From Eunapius fragilis (taxonomy: Eukaryota > Porifera > Demospongiae > Spongillida > Spongillidae), in contig OY811971.1 in assembly GCA_963681505.1 (NCBI GenBank), forward strand, positions 23,105,128-23,169,127: a stretch of DNA of 64,000 nucleotides, written 5' to 3'. The stretch's first letter is position 1; every line of letters begins with the position of its first letter. The notes beneath the pieces are model-generated. The model searched no databases, was not told the DNA's origin, and worked only from the letters and a program-made list of their open reading frames with translations. This document shows positions 9,887 to 22,387 of the stretch, piece by piece. A program made the translations under genes and the position numbers.

Positions 9887-12800
9887 GTAAATAAACCAGT
9901 CTCGCAGTAGTGCACTTCTCACGGGAGGGAAGTATTATATAAATATATAAATAGAAATAAAAAAATAAAAAATACCTCTTTTCTTCATAATCACTAACAT
10001 ATATCCCGTTTTTGTTGACTTAAAAAGCTAATATATCGCTGCTATTTTGGCGCCCTCACAGCATTTTGGCGCCCTGTTTTTGGACCACTGGGGAGGGGGG
10101 CGGGGGGGGGGCGGCAACCGGCCACACCGTCTCGCAGAATCCATATTCCTCACTGCATGAGTACTGATTTCTTGATGGGGAGGGCCGTGGTCTCTAGCGT
10201 CCCGTACACAAAAACCATTTGAAAGCTACGAAGCAATCGCTTCAAAGTCGCTTGTGCAACAGTGATGGAATCAGTCAGAGTGGGTTTAATGCCAAATCAC
10301 TCATTAAGTGCCATTGCCACTTTCGGTTATAGAACGAACCGGCACCGCAGTATCGACAGCATTCGCTAGCCAGTCCAGGCTGGGTGAAAATACAATACAA
10401 TACATCCAAAACGAGTATGCATCGTGTCCATGCCTTTAATTGGCCACTGTCTCTGAGCCCTTCTATAATATTATTCATATGTGTGAATAACGTTTCCCTC
10501 CCCTGCCACGCCCCTCACACGTCCACCCCTGCCCGCCCGCCAGTCTGCTGTCCTTTCTACACGAAAGGACAGCGGATAGCGTTCTTCCAGCAAACTGGCT
10601 AAGTTGGTGAAAGGAAACCGTGACGCTATAGTTGAGTACCCTGTTCTTCAGTGTTCGGAATTTTAACAATTCTATTGGTGCAGTTTTATTAGCAAAGATA
10701 GCTTTCAATAAAACATTGGTATCGAAACATGACACGTAATTCTTGATATCTATTTGTATCCCTCGTTCAGAAAAAAAAATCTAACTATTTCGTTAAATGG
10801 CTGTTTCAAATACAACTACCTGTCTTCTACCAATAGTATCCCAAGCTGAACGTAATAAGAGATATTTTTTCAAACGAACAAGATTGGTACTGCCTGAAAG
10901 AGCAATTAAATGAATTAAAATGATATGTGAAAGGTGTCATTTGCGACAAAGTTATAGCGATCCAAACATGGCATGGATTTTGCGGCAATGGTAATCCATG
11001 CGGTAGCGCATACAAAATCGTGACGGTTTTTGTTCTGTTCGCTATAGCAACCACAATCAATAATATAAAATCACACCAAATTTTTTTACAAGTCTTGCAC
11101 ACACATAAGAAGCATAGAATAGTCAATTTCATTAATGTACAAAAATATAGTCAACTAAGAATTCATAAGAGTCATTGAAACATAATCTCCATCTTCTTGA
11201 CTGCTTCCTCGTTTTCAATAAGAAGCAGTTACCTTGTACGCTTTACAATTTTTAGATAACTTTACTGCTACATTTTTACCTTGGTATAATATATTATCTT
11301 CGTTAATAAAACCATAAATGTTCAATGTTGAGTCCTCTGGATTGGCAAGAATTGCTTTTGTAATATTTATTTGGGATTCATCCATCTCTGGAAACTCTAT
11401 ACAAAATTCTGCATTGCTTTCTGCAACACTCTATATTTTCTTCTGTTCTTCGATAACTACTATCTTTTTTCCGGGTTCTTTCCAATAGCAGTTTATCTCC
11501 TTAGCAACATTTAGTTCATGGGTGTGAATAAGCTACTTCATCTTTTGAGCCTGTCCTATGCAAAATTTAATAATTTTTTCCTGCTCATTGTGAGGTTTTG
11601 AACAAAGCCATGGTAACGATTTATTTATTTTAGACTTAACCTTTCATCAACAAACCTAATTTTCACATTATGTGCATTTCTAAAATGATAATCAGCTAAT
11701 CCAAGAGTTTTCTCAGCAAACATATTATGTGTAGGGGCAGTGAGCGTTTCGATTGCCAAAGGTGTTGGAAAGTTGGATATATTACCCTCAATGTAATTAT
11801 ATATGTGTCGTTCAATTACTTCTATAATGCCAGTTATAAGTCGGAACAAAATTTCATTCAAGCTTGCTTTCTCCAGTGCATTCATTAAATTAAAATTACT
11901 TTGTAAACACTGCAGTATAACATCTGCATGTCTTTTTGTCCAAACCTATATCTGTACATGTTGTTAAGACAAGTAACGGGCAATCCTTTAATAAATTTAG
12001 GTACTGTAAACATGTCTTAATGTACGAAATAGTATCAAGGTTAGTGATGCCTGGATTTCCATACAGCTAAATTTTTTATTCGCTTCGTATTGATGTCTTT
12101 AAAGCATTAATATTCCCACATACTCCTTCATGAATAAAAGCCACCATTTTGGCAGTATTAAAAATGCTTTGCTGCACTAAGTTTGTATATATGTGCACTA
12201 CCAAACCATTTCTTATTACTCAAACCTGTAGTGCATTGTCTGCACTGATATCACCACTAAAACCTTCAATCAACTTCTTAAAATCTTCTGCAGTCTTCAT
12301 CCTAATTTGGAAAGATCACACCAATAAATCATTGCAGCATGGTAACATCTTAAAAGGGTTACATGTAGGGTTGTAAGCACACTGGAAAGTTGCACAAACA
12401 TGCGTTCGCGGCAACGTACAATATGATATCTGGGACGAGTCACAACCTGAGAAAATCTGGGGTATGCCTTGGGCATCGGCAAAAATTATGGTATTTTCAT
12501 AGTATGTAGATTTATAGCAAAACTGCGTTTACAAGTACTTCCTTTTACAGTACCTCGAAAATAATGGTAGTCTTCATTTAGAGTACATATTTTTTCTACG
12601 CGCCAGAAAATTTGGACAAAACGTTTCAAATAAACCAGAGCTGTATCATAGCATAGACAATGTATCGACATACCGATAAATCCAGAAACAGTCCACAACA
12701 GCGATCAAACGAACACAAAAATTGTATTATCTCTTTCCAATTAAAAACGCCTTCAGTTGAAAACGCATCGTCTCTATTACCATCCATTGTTAAACGATGC

Positions 12801-15800
12801 TTTTCTCACCTACCATGCAGTAGTAGCAAAATACTTTATCCAAGCTCTCTTCGTAATGTTAGAGAGAGATTGAAAGCCATTGCGCCTTTTGGCCTATACG
12901 CGGACCAGCCGGTGATAGCGCTAATCACACCTTTCAAGTGGTAAATTATCAGAACGTGGTCCCAATAACGTTTTTAAAGGCACTTCTCATCCTCATTTTG
13001 GAAGGTATAGTGTAATGGTTTTAACAATAGCCTTGCTTTGCACTGTAGACGCGTTGGAATTTTATATCATCGTTTTCTGAGCTCGCGCATGCTTGTTAAC
13101 CTGTTTTGAAAAACTGACGATCGATTCTCCAAACGTTAACTACATGTAAGCTTTCTCTGTAGAAAGTGTTTGCAAGGATGGTTTTTTGTAGTTTTTCTTA
13201 TCGCAGCAGCTATCGGATCATGAATGAGTTAGGAAACTTGAGTGGTAGTGTTGGTCTTAAGAGGGACTTTTTTGTTTTCCAACATGAGTTCTTGGTTTTC
13301 TAAAATCGTTACCGCAAAAAGAGATAATTTTCATGTGTGTCTTCGCGCCTTACACTCGTGTAGCACTCGCGAGCATTTATGTTGAACTCAGCGAATAAGA
13401 GACCAGGATTTAGAAAGAAGTAGGTTTGATATTTTGATTTCGTGGATTAGCCATATAGCAATTAGATGGATAGCTCGCACAAGCCGTAGGCTGATAGAAA
13501 GCGCCCCGCCCACTTTGAATGCCAGAAAGCTGTGTAGGTTATAATTAACTGCGCTTCTAAAGTATCATGGTTACACCGCACAGCAAAATTACTATTTCCA
13601 CTCTGCCAGCCATCTCTCATGCGATCAGCTGGAAAAAAAAAACCCTTTCAGATGGAGCACTGGACGCCAAAATGGCTAAATACTTGCGGGTTAGAGTGAG
13701 GGAAGTTAGTTAGCTTCGTGGTCGCTCCCCCATTCCGTGACGCCATTAACGAGCCAGTTGGTTTGCGGTTCCAGCATATATTAAAATGCTTGAACTCGTC
13801 TAAGGTACGAGTTCAGGCGTTATAAGCTTCCGGGAACAACAACCTACTTACGCATTATGACATCACAAGAAAGTAACATGCAATTGTACTGACTTGTACT
13901 GCATGCCTCCACCCCTTTTATTTAACACTGCCTCAGTATTAAATTACTGCGTACATATGCATGAGGGAGCTGAATGTACATGTAGTAAGTCAAAGCGGCA
14001 GAGGCAACAGCACGTCGACATACTTTGTCCACCACCTCCCTTAGCCCACATCGAATTTTCACGTTCCTACTTCCAATTCAAACTGCGTGCACGTGCATAG
14101 CATTTGTGTGTTTCTTATTCCAGACATACGTCATAGTGACATCATTTTTACTGAAAAGGACAGGATAGGAGACGGAGGCCAGGGAGCTGTGTATAAAGCA
14201 TTTTGGAATCCTAAGAATTTTAATGTTGCAATAAAAGTATTACTTGCAATTTCAAATGCTGGAAAAAGAGAGGTAAGCCATTTCACCGTGAACCTATATT
14301 GCAATTGCTGACAAACATTATTCTTAAATCAGATTGAAACACTGAGAACAGTGAGGCATAGAAACATTGTACAGTTATATGGTGTATATGAAAATACGGA
14401 AGGAAAGGTTTGCTTAGTATTAGGTGGGTAATAATGCACTCAGTTTGCAGAAATATAACATTAGTTGATTGGAAAATAAGAAATATTATGCATCACACTC
14501 CTTACTGCTGGTCAATTGTGTACAAAAGGCCCATACTGGATGTCTACATGCTCCATACTTAGAGTAATGTCTTCCTTCTCACGATACCATATGGGCTTTC
14601 CTCTTTGAATTTAGATCCGAACATGTACTAAATTTTTATAACCAGATATATTGTTGATGTCTCAAAAGCATTCAGGCCATTGTGCTGGAATTCTATGCTG
14701 AGAAAGATACACAAAAGGCCCATACGATATTTTACATCCTCAGCAGACATAGTGTTACAAAGCACATGTACTATGCATCTCAAAAAGGGATTTGCGTGAC
14801 AGGAAATGACATAACCACTACCGAATAGTTGGCAACTACCACTCCTAGCTGAGGCATTCAGTAAAGCCGACTAATAATTCAATTCATCTCGTTCAACATT
14901 ACACGCAAACAAAGACTGCATGGCTGTTATGCATGGGCATTGAGTTTATAACTAGAAAGCATACGGGACAACATAGCTTGAAAAACTCATAATTTTGAAA
15001 AACTCATAATTTTGCCAAAACAATTAATATACCTACAGCCACTGTATTGCAAATGCATTTTTTAAATGGACTGAATATTGCTGAGATTGCAGTTGAGTTC
15101 TACACACGTGCTGTAGCATCTTAGCGAGTTCTATTTCATTACACGAATGTAAATTTCCCACATTGGTACGAAGCAATCCGTTCAGTTTCAGCTTGGCCTT
15201 TGTAACATTTCCCCCCTCCTGTAATCATGCATTCAAAAGGTAAGTAGCAAAGTAAGTACACATCTTTATTCTCATCCAATGGTATAAATCCTACCGAAAT
15301 CATTGATAATGACATAGGAATATAATGTGTTATGTGGAGGGGATAAGATCAAAGCTCTAGAGCATGTATAAACTGCTACTGGTCGTTCTGGTTAATTTTT
15401 GGCATTAGCGTGTGTCGCCATTTCAGTTTTTTTTTATTATTAACACGCGGTCCATGAAATTTTGATACCAAAATCATCAAAAAGTATGCAACTGCCTCAA
15501 GTAAGCCATTTCCTTCCTTCTTCCATATTACTAAGAAAATCTGGATGTAAGGCTAGCTCTATGCGACCCCCAGGCATGATTTTAGCTTGTACAGGCCTGT
15601 GATTTTTAATTCTGTTTCCTGTGACAATTTTTGTGCATTATACATATGTAATATGCGCAGAATACTCCCTCTTGAACTTGCATGTTTAATAATAGCAATT
15701 TTCAGCGAACAGTATTACCATTCGATCGATGTATTGATCATAGTATAGCTCCCAAATCTCAGCGATTTGAAACAGCACGAGTCTGTATATACATGTAGAA

Positions 15801-18800
15801 GCAACACTTAGCCTGTAATATGTCCCTAAAGTTTTATCCTTGTCAAGGCGTAATAACCAAGTGTACAGCATACGCTAGTTACATCCGGTTGCTAACTGCT
15901 TGATGCATCGCGATAGTCAACACCTTTTCCGATTGAAAGTGTTCACTAGAAAATATGTATGTGCTCTACGATCTGTAAACTGTCAGGTATAAGAAAAAAG
16001 CTTTTTTATGACAAGAATAAGTGTCTGACTTAAAAGCGTAGCAAAAAAAATGACTCGAAGTATATCCGCAATGGTTAAAAAGTAACAGACAATCATCAAT
16101 CACTTGTCTGTTGTTGCTGAAAAATTAGTCACACACTGGAATGCATCTACCACCTGTGGGGAATTCTACGATCTATAAACTGTCAGGTGTAAGAAAAAAG
16201 CTTTTTTATGACAAGAATAAGTGTCTGACTTAAAAGCGTAGCAAAAAAAAGAGTACCGTTTGCGTCATTACCGCGAAAATGCTAGGATGTCCTCGTGTCT
16301 GCCCGCATCTGTATGGCGCGCTGATCACTTGTAAGGAAATTTGAAAACAGATACAGCACCAGCGATCAATGAGCTTTAAGAGCCCATGCATTATAGAAAT
16401 AAGGCGCGACCACAGTATGGTGCGCACTTTTTGGTATCAAAATTTCATGGACCCAGTGTTAACCAGAAGTTGGTGACACAGGTGCATGTTCTATTTATAC
16501 ATTAGATAAACGCAAATAATTGCATCAAGTACAACCCGAAGTATATCCGCAATGGTTAAAAGTAACAGACAATCATCAATCACTTCTCTGTTGTTGCTGA
16601 AAAATTAGTCACACACTGGAATGCATCTACCACCTGTGATGAATTCTAAGATATCAAAGAAGATATGTTCACCCATGAAAATTTAATTCAATATCTTCCA
16701 CTTCACCCATATCTTAAGTATGTATGGCATGCAGAAAAAGGATTTAGATATAGTATTTCAAACGAGAGTAATAAATGAGAAGCTATATATTTATAAATTA
16801 TCAGAAACGTCCAAAATTTCAAAAGACTGTTGTCATCAAGACATGCTGTTGTAAAATTTATATTAGGTTTCAAAAGACTGTTGTCATCAAGACATGCTGT
16901 TGTAGGTGAAAAAAATCAACACAAAACGTAGTTACTTGAAGAAGGTAGTTCAACTGCCACATGTTATTTGTCAGAACATAGACATTATAATTTTTAAATT
17001 GAATGGAACCAAATAATTAAGTTTTTTTTTTACATGTCTTCATATCGATCTTCTCATGCTACAAACTTAGAACTTGCCCAGACATCCTTGGATAAGCATT
17101 TGAAGCAGTGCGCTCCCAACCCTGTGACAAGTTTGGACTGGTCAATGCAGATAGGAGAAGGTATATTTGTAATATTCTTACCAGAGGAAATGAGGATTTA
17201 TGGAATTCTCTTTTATAGGTATGAAATACCTTCATTATGGTGCACCAGCTGCTATAGTACATGGAGATTTGAAGTCCTTAAATGGTATGTAATGGACAAA
17301 AAATAATAGCCATCACCAATTGTCATCACATGCGAACGTGTAGTTCTTGTTCATCCTGGTAATGTGCTTAAGGTTAGTGGAATTGTACATCTGCAATAAT
17401 ATTATAATGTATGGCATTCTTAAGATTACAGATTTTGGATGTGCAAAGTTTCAAATTGGTAACATGTCTACAGTGACTAGACACACTTTGCAATGGTGTG
17501 CACCTGAGGTTAATTTTTCATGTTTCTAAATTAATATTTTTAATCCTCGTATTTTGCTCCTCGTATTTTGCCATTTACAGCTATTTAAAAATGGGAAGCA
17601 TTCCATGGAGTCAGATGTTTATGCTTATGGTGTGTTATTGTGGGAAATAGCAACGCACGATGAACCATACAAAGGCCTGAGTGATATGCAAATTATGGGC
17701 AAAATCTTTCAGAATGAGGTATACGTATGCACAACTGAATTTAAACTGTTCTGACATTGCATCTGCTATGGATCTGAACAGCACCTAGAAATTCCATCGA
17801 AGTGTCATGAAGTGATCAAAAGGCTCATGCTACAATGCTGGGATGTGGATCCAAAGGTACTTAATCGTAGATTGTAAGAAGACGTGCGTTAATCATAGAT
17901 TGATCAAGATTTGATAACTCCAGTTATCAAACTTCAGCACTACTTTTTGAGCCTTCAGAACTAGATTTAATAATTACAATTGCACTAAAAGGTGCCTCCA
18001 TGATCGTAAGATTGTGTGATAAATAAGTAGTCATTAATTGTAATTACCTGATTGATGCATGCACATTCACAACGACCTTATAGTGGTTACCTCTTAGGTA
18101 AAATAATTTAATAACACACATCGTAAAATACAAAATAAAATAATAATTAAAAACGAGGCCAAATCAAAAATGTTCAGCGGACCTTTGCCTTTGTACAGGC
18201 CAAAGCTATAGATTGGTGTTGTGAAAGATGCAATTTTGTTAACAATTATCCGCAACGTAGTAATAACCGTACGGTTTTTTTAAAAATACGATTGACAGTA
18301 TAAACCATTTAAGGAATAAACACTTTAGAATAATATAATACGTTGACTACTCGAGGCCAGGCGCCAATAGGCTGTAAGGTGAGGAGAAAGAATATATGGG
18401 TCCCACAATACACTCTTGACGGACATCTGATTGCTTGGTGGAGACATGGAAGAATAGAGATACCACGAATGCTGATCACCTGGGAGATTGAAGCTTGTTA
18501 CTAAGAGAATCCATTAATGTGGCTAACTAATTGTGATTTACGTACTACATGTAATATGGAACTCAGGGTGCATTAAAATTAAAGCCATATGAAATATTAA
18601 AATAAACCAAGTGGAAAAATTTTCACCAAAACAATACCCAAAATTCTGACTTAATGCTATAAACATTTACACTAACACAAAAATGGCACATTTTTGCAGC
18701 AAAAATTTATATCAATGATGTATAGTCTCATATATACCCACATTAACTGTTCACAAGTTCTGGTCTAACCGTGTAACTCTCATTGATTGATTTATTGCCG

Positions 18801-21800
18801 CTGAGTGGTTGTATAATCTGTGACCTCAAATAATGCCAGCCAAGGCTCCGTACTGCGCTTGAAGAAGGAGGTCAAGAATGTTCATATTTAATTAAATAAA
18901 GTAGCTGGGGCATTGGGAGAACTAGTAACAGATGTAAAGTGTATGATCATTGCCAACAATATTAATTTCTGTCAAACTGGGTAGTACATCCTCAATGTTT
19001 AAGGTATCCATAGAAGTTATATTTAACTTAAAATCCATGTTGCTCATCTAACACTTGCGATTATGCAACTGCTGTAATGTGAGAGTGTAACTAAACCTAT
19101 ATATTTTATGCAGAAACGACCAACATTCAAAATCATTATGAATGAATTGGAATTTAAAGGTGAGTTTCAAAAGGAATTTAGCCATAACCAGATTGTGAAA
19201 TTATAGCAATATTATTATTTTTCTTACTTGAATCCATCTTCACACATATAGTGGTAAGTAAGAACCACATATTTGTCACTCAAAGCATGTTGAAAACATT
19301 TTAACTTCACTCTCTAGCAGCTTTATCACATTGGTACTTTAATACTTTTCTTATCAAACTACCTGGCAATGTGAATCAAAACCATTTCTACAAGCCTAAT
19401 ACTTTTTCCCACAAATATCTATTTAGTACAACTGTGCTTGTTATTGGCCAGTTATAATTAAATGTCTGATCTCTTCGCCCCCTCTCTCTCTCCCACTCCC
19501 TCTTCCCTTTCTCCCTCCCTGTCTTACTCTCTTGCTCTCACTTGCATCTCCACGCACACCACCAAGTTGTGTATTATGAGCGTGATTTAGTAACGGCTTT
19601 GAATGTAATACTGCTTTGAATCTAATACTGTTACGGTACTGTAAACGACTATTGCTTAGCCACACCACATTTTCTTAGCTCCAGTACTTGCTGTTATGCT
19701 CATATCATGTGACATTCAAAACAAATGCTACAGAATTACATTCTTGAGGGAATTGGTATTGAGCTATTGTACAATAATTTATTCTTTTTCTTTTGTGGAG
19801 GCAAAAGTATTTTTCATGTGCCTAAAGTTTATATTCAGTATGCAGACTGATAGACATTCATATCCTTTTGATCCTATCAGATACTTGGCCAAGTCCTACT
19901 CCAACTCCTTTAGGTAAGAATATTATAATGCCAAAAATACTGGCCAACACAGTGAAGGTGCATAAATAGTAACAAACAAACTTCTTATAGACTGCTAACG
20001 AGCATGTACTACTAATTAAGATAATGTTACTAGTGGAAAGCATGAACCATGTCCTCACTAAAGCTTACTGTTAAATCAGAAATATGTTCTTTCATCATGT
20101 CCGGTGCATTTTATTATTAATTCAAAAGCTATCAACCTATACTAAATGAATTTCAACAATCCCAATGTCAGGTGACAGATTCCTGTTTACACTGCAACAC
20201 CAAATGTGTGCCCCAGTTGTAAGCCAATTGACAGATAGCACTTTCACCTTTCATATGACTACATTGTGTGTGCTACAAGAATAGGGGCACCAAGGATGGA
20301 AAGGTGTGGCTCAAGAGAGACATTCATCCCTGATGGGAACATGTCGATGTCATTTTGGCTGAAAGCTCAAATTTGGATACGTTAATGTACAAGTAGGGGA
20401 CTAAGCATTTTAATGAAAATAAAGAAGGGGTTATCGCTGATTTAATACATTAACGGAGTGGACGGGGTTGAAATGATTTCTTCACAACTATCAATGTGGT
20501 CTGGACGGACTGAGAGGGAGGGGGATTAACTCCCCCTCCACCCCCATCCACTATGGCCTCGATAGATCATAGCCAGGCCTTGTATGAATAGTCTAGACTA
20601 TCCCAACATGCTATTGGAGCCTAGCACCAAAATTTAGAAATTTGTAATAGCCACAGCATTGATGATTTTGAACCTTCGGAATCCGTTGTACAGCTGATAA
20701 ATAGAACAGGTGATGAACTCATCAACTTGCTATTGTTGAAGATAGATTTGTACTGTACAATGTACCAAACATCTTTCGAAAGTAAGTCTCTCATTCCAAT
20801 GCAAGATTACAGGCCCAGGGAATCACCTTGCTGAACTCTTGATTATCATGATAGATGGCCCACAGGGCCATAGCACCAAGACCCACATTACAAAGGAATT
20901 TGAAAGCATTGCACACATCCACATTCCCCACAGAATCCAAGTGTTCCCACATGTATGTTCTTAGGCCATAAATTAAATTCTCATTGATCAGTTTCCAAGG
21001 GACTGGCAACTCCAAACAGAAGAGGTTGGAAGAACCCAGTGGCCCTGCGTTTAGTAGCTCAAGCACACCTTTCCCTGTCAGCCTCTGGACTTCTTCAACC
21101 ATATGTAATTTCTTCAGCCACTAGACACTATAATAACAGGGGGGGAAGGGGTTGGTAGCTATGCATTTTAAAAGTCATATGGTTGGGGATGAGATGATGA
21201 GATAGTAGGCTGCTGGTGGTATAGACCTAAGATGGTAATATCACATTCTGAAGCAGTACCACACGCCGCTGCTACTTTGTTGTATGTTGTAAATTGCTTG
21301 CCATATTGTCCACTACTCCATACCTCATTGCTCTCATTCCTGTGCATTTGAATGAACTCTACTATTGCAGACAATAGTACAAATGGTAGACCAAAACATA
21401 AGGATACATATTTGCATGTATTAAATGTCTCTAAAAAGACATAGATGTATTAATTATACTCTCCAAGGGGAGGGGATAACTGAGCCTGCATGTTGTAGAT
21501 GCTTTATTGAATTTGCATCATCCATTAGGTGCTCAATCATATGGTCAGGCGGCATCCTCAAGTACACCGCGATATGGTAAGGGTTTAGATTACTTGTTAA
21601 TAGAGAAAGTTTGATATGCAAATGAATTGATATATGAGTAATCCTCTATTTGTTTAGTTCCCTTGACATCTAACGATTTAAATGAAGTGAATACAAGATT
21701 ACAAGCTGTTACAAACTGGCATTACTTGGGTGAGAATTTATTTGTACCTGACTATATTCTGACAAGTATTGAGAGTAACACGACATTGGAAGATTACAGC

Positions 21801-21932
21801 CAACGCAGAAATGCTATGTTGAAGTGGTGGCTGGACAATGATCATGAAGCATCTTGGAATAAACTGGCACAATCACTAGGGGGCAGTTATGTACGCCTTG
21901 GACAGGCAATTCTTTCAGAAAAATGCAAGTAG
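9511..21932 (+). CDS. CARD-kinase-Death protein, RIPK-like, 14 exons
   Basis: Exons that join in frame: 9511-9781, 9836-9886, 14124-14272, 14333-14423, 17071-17160, 17219-17284, 17344-17372, 17425-17508, 17581-17718, 17782-17856, 19114-19159, 19881-19913, 21529-21576 and 21658-21932. All have GT/AG ends and agreeing phases, giving 1446 nt or 481 residues plus TAG. Residues about 1-90 look like a CARD. Residues about 115-365 form a kinase: G-loop IGDGGQGAVY at 122-131, VAIK lysine 145, a likely alpha-C Glu157, HGDLKSLN with Asp234, DFG 252-254, APE 275-277, SDVYAYGVLLWE, and CW.VDPKKRPTF. After a Ser/Pro/Thr linker, residues about 405-480 form a Death domain (VPDYILTSIE...MLKWWLDND). RIPK1 has kinase+Death and RIPK2 has kinase+CARD; this protein would carry both adaptors. 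HGD instead of HRD is the non-RD form seen in immune kinases. The ATG at 9511 was chosen because it opens the CARD frame. Extra exons in the 4.2-kb intron 2 are possible. Confidence 0.82.
11200..12960 (-). pseudogene. Degenerate coding relic in intron 2 of the kinase gene
   Basis: On the minus strand, fragments in several frames read like one old protein. They include a helix-rich segment near 12320 (MKTAEDFKKLIEGFSGD), then ISYIKTCLQYLNLLKDCPLL, and the longest open piece (11625-11885) with LTAPTHNMFAEKTLGLADYH. Stops and frameshifts are frequent. I associate the APTHNMF-EKTLG type of motif with repeat-borne or expanded gene families in cnidarians and sponges, but I cannot name the family with certainty. 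It is probably a decayed transposon or retrocopy. Confidence 0.4.
14124..19159 (+). CDS. TKL/RIPK-like kinase domain exons (exons 3-11)
   Basis: Nine exons encode a full kinase domain. Positions of key motifs: glycine loop about 14169-14198, VAIK at about 14226-14237, HGDLKS in exon 17219-17284, NVLVHPGNVLK across the exon starting 17344, DFG at about 17431-17439, APE at the end of exon 17425-17508, and the alpha-F Asp (SDVYAYG) in exon 17581-17718. The activation loop between DFG and APE is short and has Ser/Thr (NMSTVTRHT). Introns are mostly 50-80 bases, except intron 4 (14424-17070) and intron 10 (17857-19113), which are repeat-rich. Confidence 0.88.
15380..16650. repeat. Nested duplications in kinase-gene intron 4
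   Basis: Segment A (15966-16048) recurs at 16166-16250 ('ctgtcaggtataagaaaaaa', 'gcttttttatgacaagaata'). Segment B (16052-16170) recurs at 16534-16650 ('gaagtatatccgcaatggtt', 'gaatgcatctaccacctgtg'). An inverted pair ('ccatgaaattttgataccaa' at about 15452 and its complement at about 16432) brackets them. It looks like a foldback element with internal duplication. Confidence 0.65.
16817..16905 (+). repeat. Tandem duplication of about 50 bp
   Basis: The run 'tttcaaaagactgttgtcat' plus 'caagacatgctgttgta' occurs twice, at 16817-16855 and 16867-16905, in kinase-gene intron 4. It is a recent local duplication. Confidence 0.85.
20791..21102 (-). CDS. Unidentified 103-codon ORF inside intron 12 of the kinase gene
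   Basis: An open frame of normal amino-acid composition (it contains KGVLELLNAGPLG, LELPVPWKLINENLIYG, WEHLDSVGNVDVCNAFKFL) lies antisense within the intron 19914-21528. It has Trp, Cys and charged residues in a balanced mix, unlike the low-complexity shadows nearby. I recognise no domain. It may be an exon of an antisense gene, a gene fragment or a repeat-encoded piece. Confidence 0.35.
   Translation of the reverse strand: MVEEVQRLTGKGVLELLNAGPLGSSNLFCLELPVPWKLINENLIYGLRTYMWEHLDSVGNVDVCNAFKFLCNVGLGAMALWAIYHDNQEFSKVIPWACNLALE
21529..21932 (+). CDS. Death-domain exons (exons 13-14) of the kinase gene
   Basis: Exon 13 (21529-21576) is a Ser/Gln/Gly/Ala linker (GAQSYGQAASSSTPRY). Exon 14 (21658-21932) opens with VPLTSNDLNEVNTRLQAV and holds the Death-domain pattern: W..LGE.L.VPDYILTSIE, then LEDYSQRRNAMLKWWLDND, then ASWNKLAQSLGGSYVRLGQAI, ending at TAG. 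Death domains form homotypic complexes in apoptosis and NF-kappaB signalling. The polyadenylation signals AATAAA at 22183 and 22205 fit a 3' end shortly downstream. Confidence 0.85.
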
Positions 21933-22182
21933 AAATGTAACCTAGTTTCTGCTCATTGACATTTATATTGTAACTGATAGAATACAAGCTGTAGCAATTT
22001 TGATCCCCTTTGTAAAACTATCTAAGCTTTCTTGGTATATTCCTTTGTATATAATGCACTTCTTGATCCTTGCAGCAAATAACCAGAACTATGTACATTG
22101 CATTGAGCTGTAAACAGTTACATTTGATGAATTCAAAGGACATTAGCATTGAAGACAACCTTATTAAAATGATTGTGGCATA

Positions 22183-22210
22183 AATAAATGTTGCATTTGC
22201 AAAGAATAAA
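22183..22210 (+). terminator. Polyadenylation signals of the kinase gene
   Basis: Two AATAAA hexamers (22183-22188 and 22205-22210) lie about 250-280 bases after the stop codon of the CARD-kinase-Death gene and before the convergent SLC41-like exons. Confidence 0.55.
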
Positions 22211-22387
22211 ATCCAGGTTCCCCAGGCCATAATAATCTTTCAATCGAGATAAATAAGAATGAACAATTCAACAATGCCAAACTAAATTATTTGCATCCAT
22301 CATTCAATCACACACATGCCATTTCTGGCTTCGTGACACCACCCCACCCCCCCCCCCTCCCCGCCCTGCCCCTAGTGGATCCGCTAC

